Source: Chitinophagaceae bacterium (GTDB lineage Bacteria; Bacteroidota; Bacteroidia; Chitinophagales; Chitinophagaceae). From it: a stretch of 64,000 nucleotides of DNA. The translations under genes were made by a program, and so were the position numbers. The stretch spans positions 1 to 64,000 of the forward strand of contig SAIW01000017.1 of NCBI GenBank assembly GCA_004028795.1, read 5' to 3'. Position 1 is the stretch's first letter, and the number at the start of each line of letters is the position of its first letter. Below the pieces are notes generated by a model. That model worked only from the letters and a program-made list of their open reading frames with translations, was not told the origin of the DNA and did no database searches. This document shows, piece after piece, positions 62,599 to 64,000 of the stretch.

Positions 62599-64000
62599 AT
62601 GAAAGCTCCCTGGAAAGAAATGCTTCCTGAATTACTACCCGAGTTCAAAACAGTAAATAAAAAAATGGTATTCAGTGAACGCACTAAAAAATTCATGCAT
62701 ATTATTGAAAAAGGTATCGGTAAAACAAAACATCCAAAAGAAGTAGCCATTGTAGGAGCAGGTATGTCGGGCATGGTAGCTGCATCATTGCTGGCTTCAG
62801 CCGGACATAAAGTAACTATTTATGAAGGTAGTATGCGAATTGGCGGACGTATTAAAACCATAAGGGAACCCTTTATTAACGGACAGAGTGGAGAAGCGGG
62901 AGCAATGCGTTTGGTAAACTCTTATCAATTAGTATTAAAATATCTGGAAATATTTAAACTTAAAACACATGTATTTGTAAATCATGATGTAAAAGGGAAT
63001 GAGTTGATTTATGTAAATGGGGTTAAAATAACACGCAATGAATATGAAAAGAACCCCGACAAACTAAAGTTTAAAACAGTAGGTGCAGAAAGAAACAAAA
63101 CAGCAGATGTATTATGGGCAGAAGCCATCGCACCGATCATGGATATGATAAAAGATGATAATGTAGAAAATTGGGCAAAAGTGATTGAGAAGTATGATAA
63201 ATATTCTGTGCGTGGTTATCTTAAAACAGAAACCAATCTTTCAGAAGGTGCTATTGAAATGATTGAAGTAATGCTTAACCTTGAATCACGTTCTAACCTT
63301 GGCTTTATTCAACAAATTGTTGAAACTACTGATCATAACCCGAATGATGTGTATTATGGCATAACGGGCGGAATGTATTTACTACCGGAGCGTTTTTACG
63401 AACATTTAAAAAAACTGGGCGTAAAAGTATATTTTAATCATATGCTTACAGCTATTGACCGCAGTAAAAAAGACAAAGCCAAATTAAGTTTTGAGGGAAG
63501 CAAGCCACAAGCTATTGATGGAATGGTAGGTGTTGGCATTGCTGCTAAACCTTTGCTGCATAAAAAAGTTATTGCTGATGAGGTTATCTTAACTATTCCT
63601 TTTCCCGCTTTAAGAACCATACAGGTAAAACCGGCTTTTTCTCAGCAAAAAAGAAAAACTATTCGGGAATTGAATTATAACGGAGCTACTAAAATATTTC
63701 TGCAATTCAGCGAAAGGTTCTGGGAAACAGAGCATGGTATTTATGGTGGACAGGTAATAACTGATTTACCTTCACGTTTTATTTATTTTCCAAGTACCGA
63801 TTTTAATGGAAAGAATGGCGGAATTGTTATTTCCAGTTATACATGGGCCAATGAAGCCAGCGGTTGGGACTCTCTCACAGATGAAATGCGGGTACAATAC
63901 ACGTTAAATGATGTTGCGAAAATTTTTGGTGAACATATCAGAGAATACTTTGTGTTGGGTACTTCACAATCCTGGCAAAATGATATTTATGCTACAGGAG
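62599..64000 (+). CDS. Flavin monoamine oxidase-family protein, cut by window edge
   Basis: An open frame from ATG 62599 runs to the window end, giving 467 residues without a stop. The FAD-binding start VAIVGAGMSGMVAASLLASAG (first 20: VAIVGAGMSGMVAASLLASA) is followed by EGSMRIGGRIKT and GEAGAMRLVNSYQLVLKY, typical of L-amino-acid/amine oxidases with a GG-doublet Arg motif. Later blocks are YYGITGGMYLLPERFYEHL and VILTIPFPALRTIQVKP. There is no signal peptide at the start, so a cytoplasmic amine or amino-acid oxidase is likely; the substrate is unknown. Confidence 0.83.
   Translation, partial: MKAPWKEMLPELLPEFKTVNKKMVFSERTKKFMHIIEKGIGKTKHPKEVAIVGAGMSGMVAASLLASAGHKVTIYEGSMRIGGRIKTIREPFINGQSGEAGAMRLVNSYQLVLKYLEIFKLKTHVFVNHDVKGNELIYVNGVKITRNEYEKNPDKLKFKTVGAERNKTADVLWAEAIAPIMDMIKDDNVENWAKVIEKYDKYSVRGYLKTETNLSEGAIEMIEVMLNLESRSNLGFIQQIVETTDHNPNDVYYGITGGMYLLPERFYEHLKKLGVKVYFNHMLTAIDRSKKDKAKLSFEGSKPQAIDGMVGVGIAAKPLLHKKVIADEVILTIPFPALRTIQVKPAFSQQKRKTIRELNYNGATKIFLQFSERFWETEHGIYGGQVITDLPSRFIYFPSTDFNGKNGGIVISSYTWANEASGWDSLTDEMRVQYTLNDVAKIFGEHIREYFVLGTSQSWQNDIYATG

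Overview
The window reads as chromosomal DNA of a Bacteroidota bacterium, most likely family Chitinophagaceae. It is AT-rich. It carries two SusC/SusD pairs, a type IX secretion (T9SS) sorting domain, a gliding-motility type C-terminal domain followed by a PorP/SprF gene, and Bacteroidota-style TAnnTTTG promoter elements. The family assignment is inference from overall protein style; no rRNA gene is present.

Positions 1-42000 form one polyuronate-catabolism region with two polysaccharide utilization loci (PULs). The alginate locus (about 24000 down to 9400, minus strand) runs: GntR/FadR regulator behind three evenly spaced operators, SusC, SusD, PL6 alginate lyase, PL17 oligoalginate lyase, KdgF-like cupin, a PF05426 alginate-lyase-family protein, an MFS transporter, and an SDR that probably reduces the unsaturated uronate DEH to 2-keto-3-deoxygluconate (KDG). 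The pectin locus (about 40950 down to 24100, minus strand) runs: divergent LacI regulator, SusC, SusD, CE12 acetylesterase, CE8 pectin methylesterase, GH28 polygalacturonase, GH105 unsaturated-uronyl hydrolase, a second divergent CE8, and UxaB, UxaA and UxaC, which turn galacturonate into KDG. Positions 1-9310 hold the shared end of the pathway: a uronate MFS transporter, KDPG aldolase, two PfkB KDG kinases, KduI, KduD, a DUF386 protein, a GapN-like aldehyde dehydrogenase, and a partial 6-phosphogluconolactonase. LacI-type operators at the kdgK/eda, GH28 and susC/lacI promoters suggest coordinated control.

Positions 42000-55500 are mixed: a TIGR00266/AIM24 protein, an alpha/beta hydrolase, a nitroreductase, a large outer-membrane beta-barrel protein, a TIGR02757 protein, and an ABC membrane domain without an ATPase. 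Next is a tight three-gene unit pairing SET methyltransferase domains with ATP-grasp ligases, one gene being an ATP-grasp/SET fusion. Two tandem GH5 proteins follow, one of which has lost both catalytic glutamates. A corA remnant and a tRNA-Lys(CTT) gene close this part. Positions 55576-62366 encode a 1917-residue modular surface protein and its PorP/SprF partner. A flavin amine oxidase runs off the right edge.

The most likely undescribed system is the SET/ATP-grasp operon at 49218-52327. Other points of note are the GH5 pseudoenzyme, the 15-bp-phased operators, and repeat-derived peptides inside UxaC, GH105 and PL17 coding sequences.
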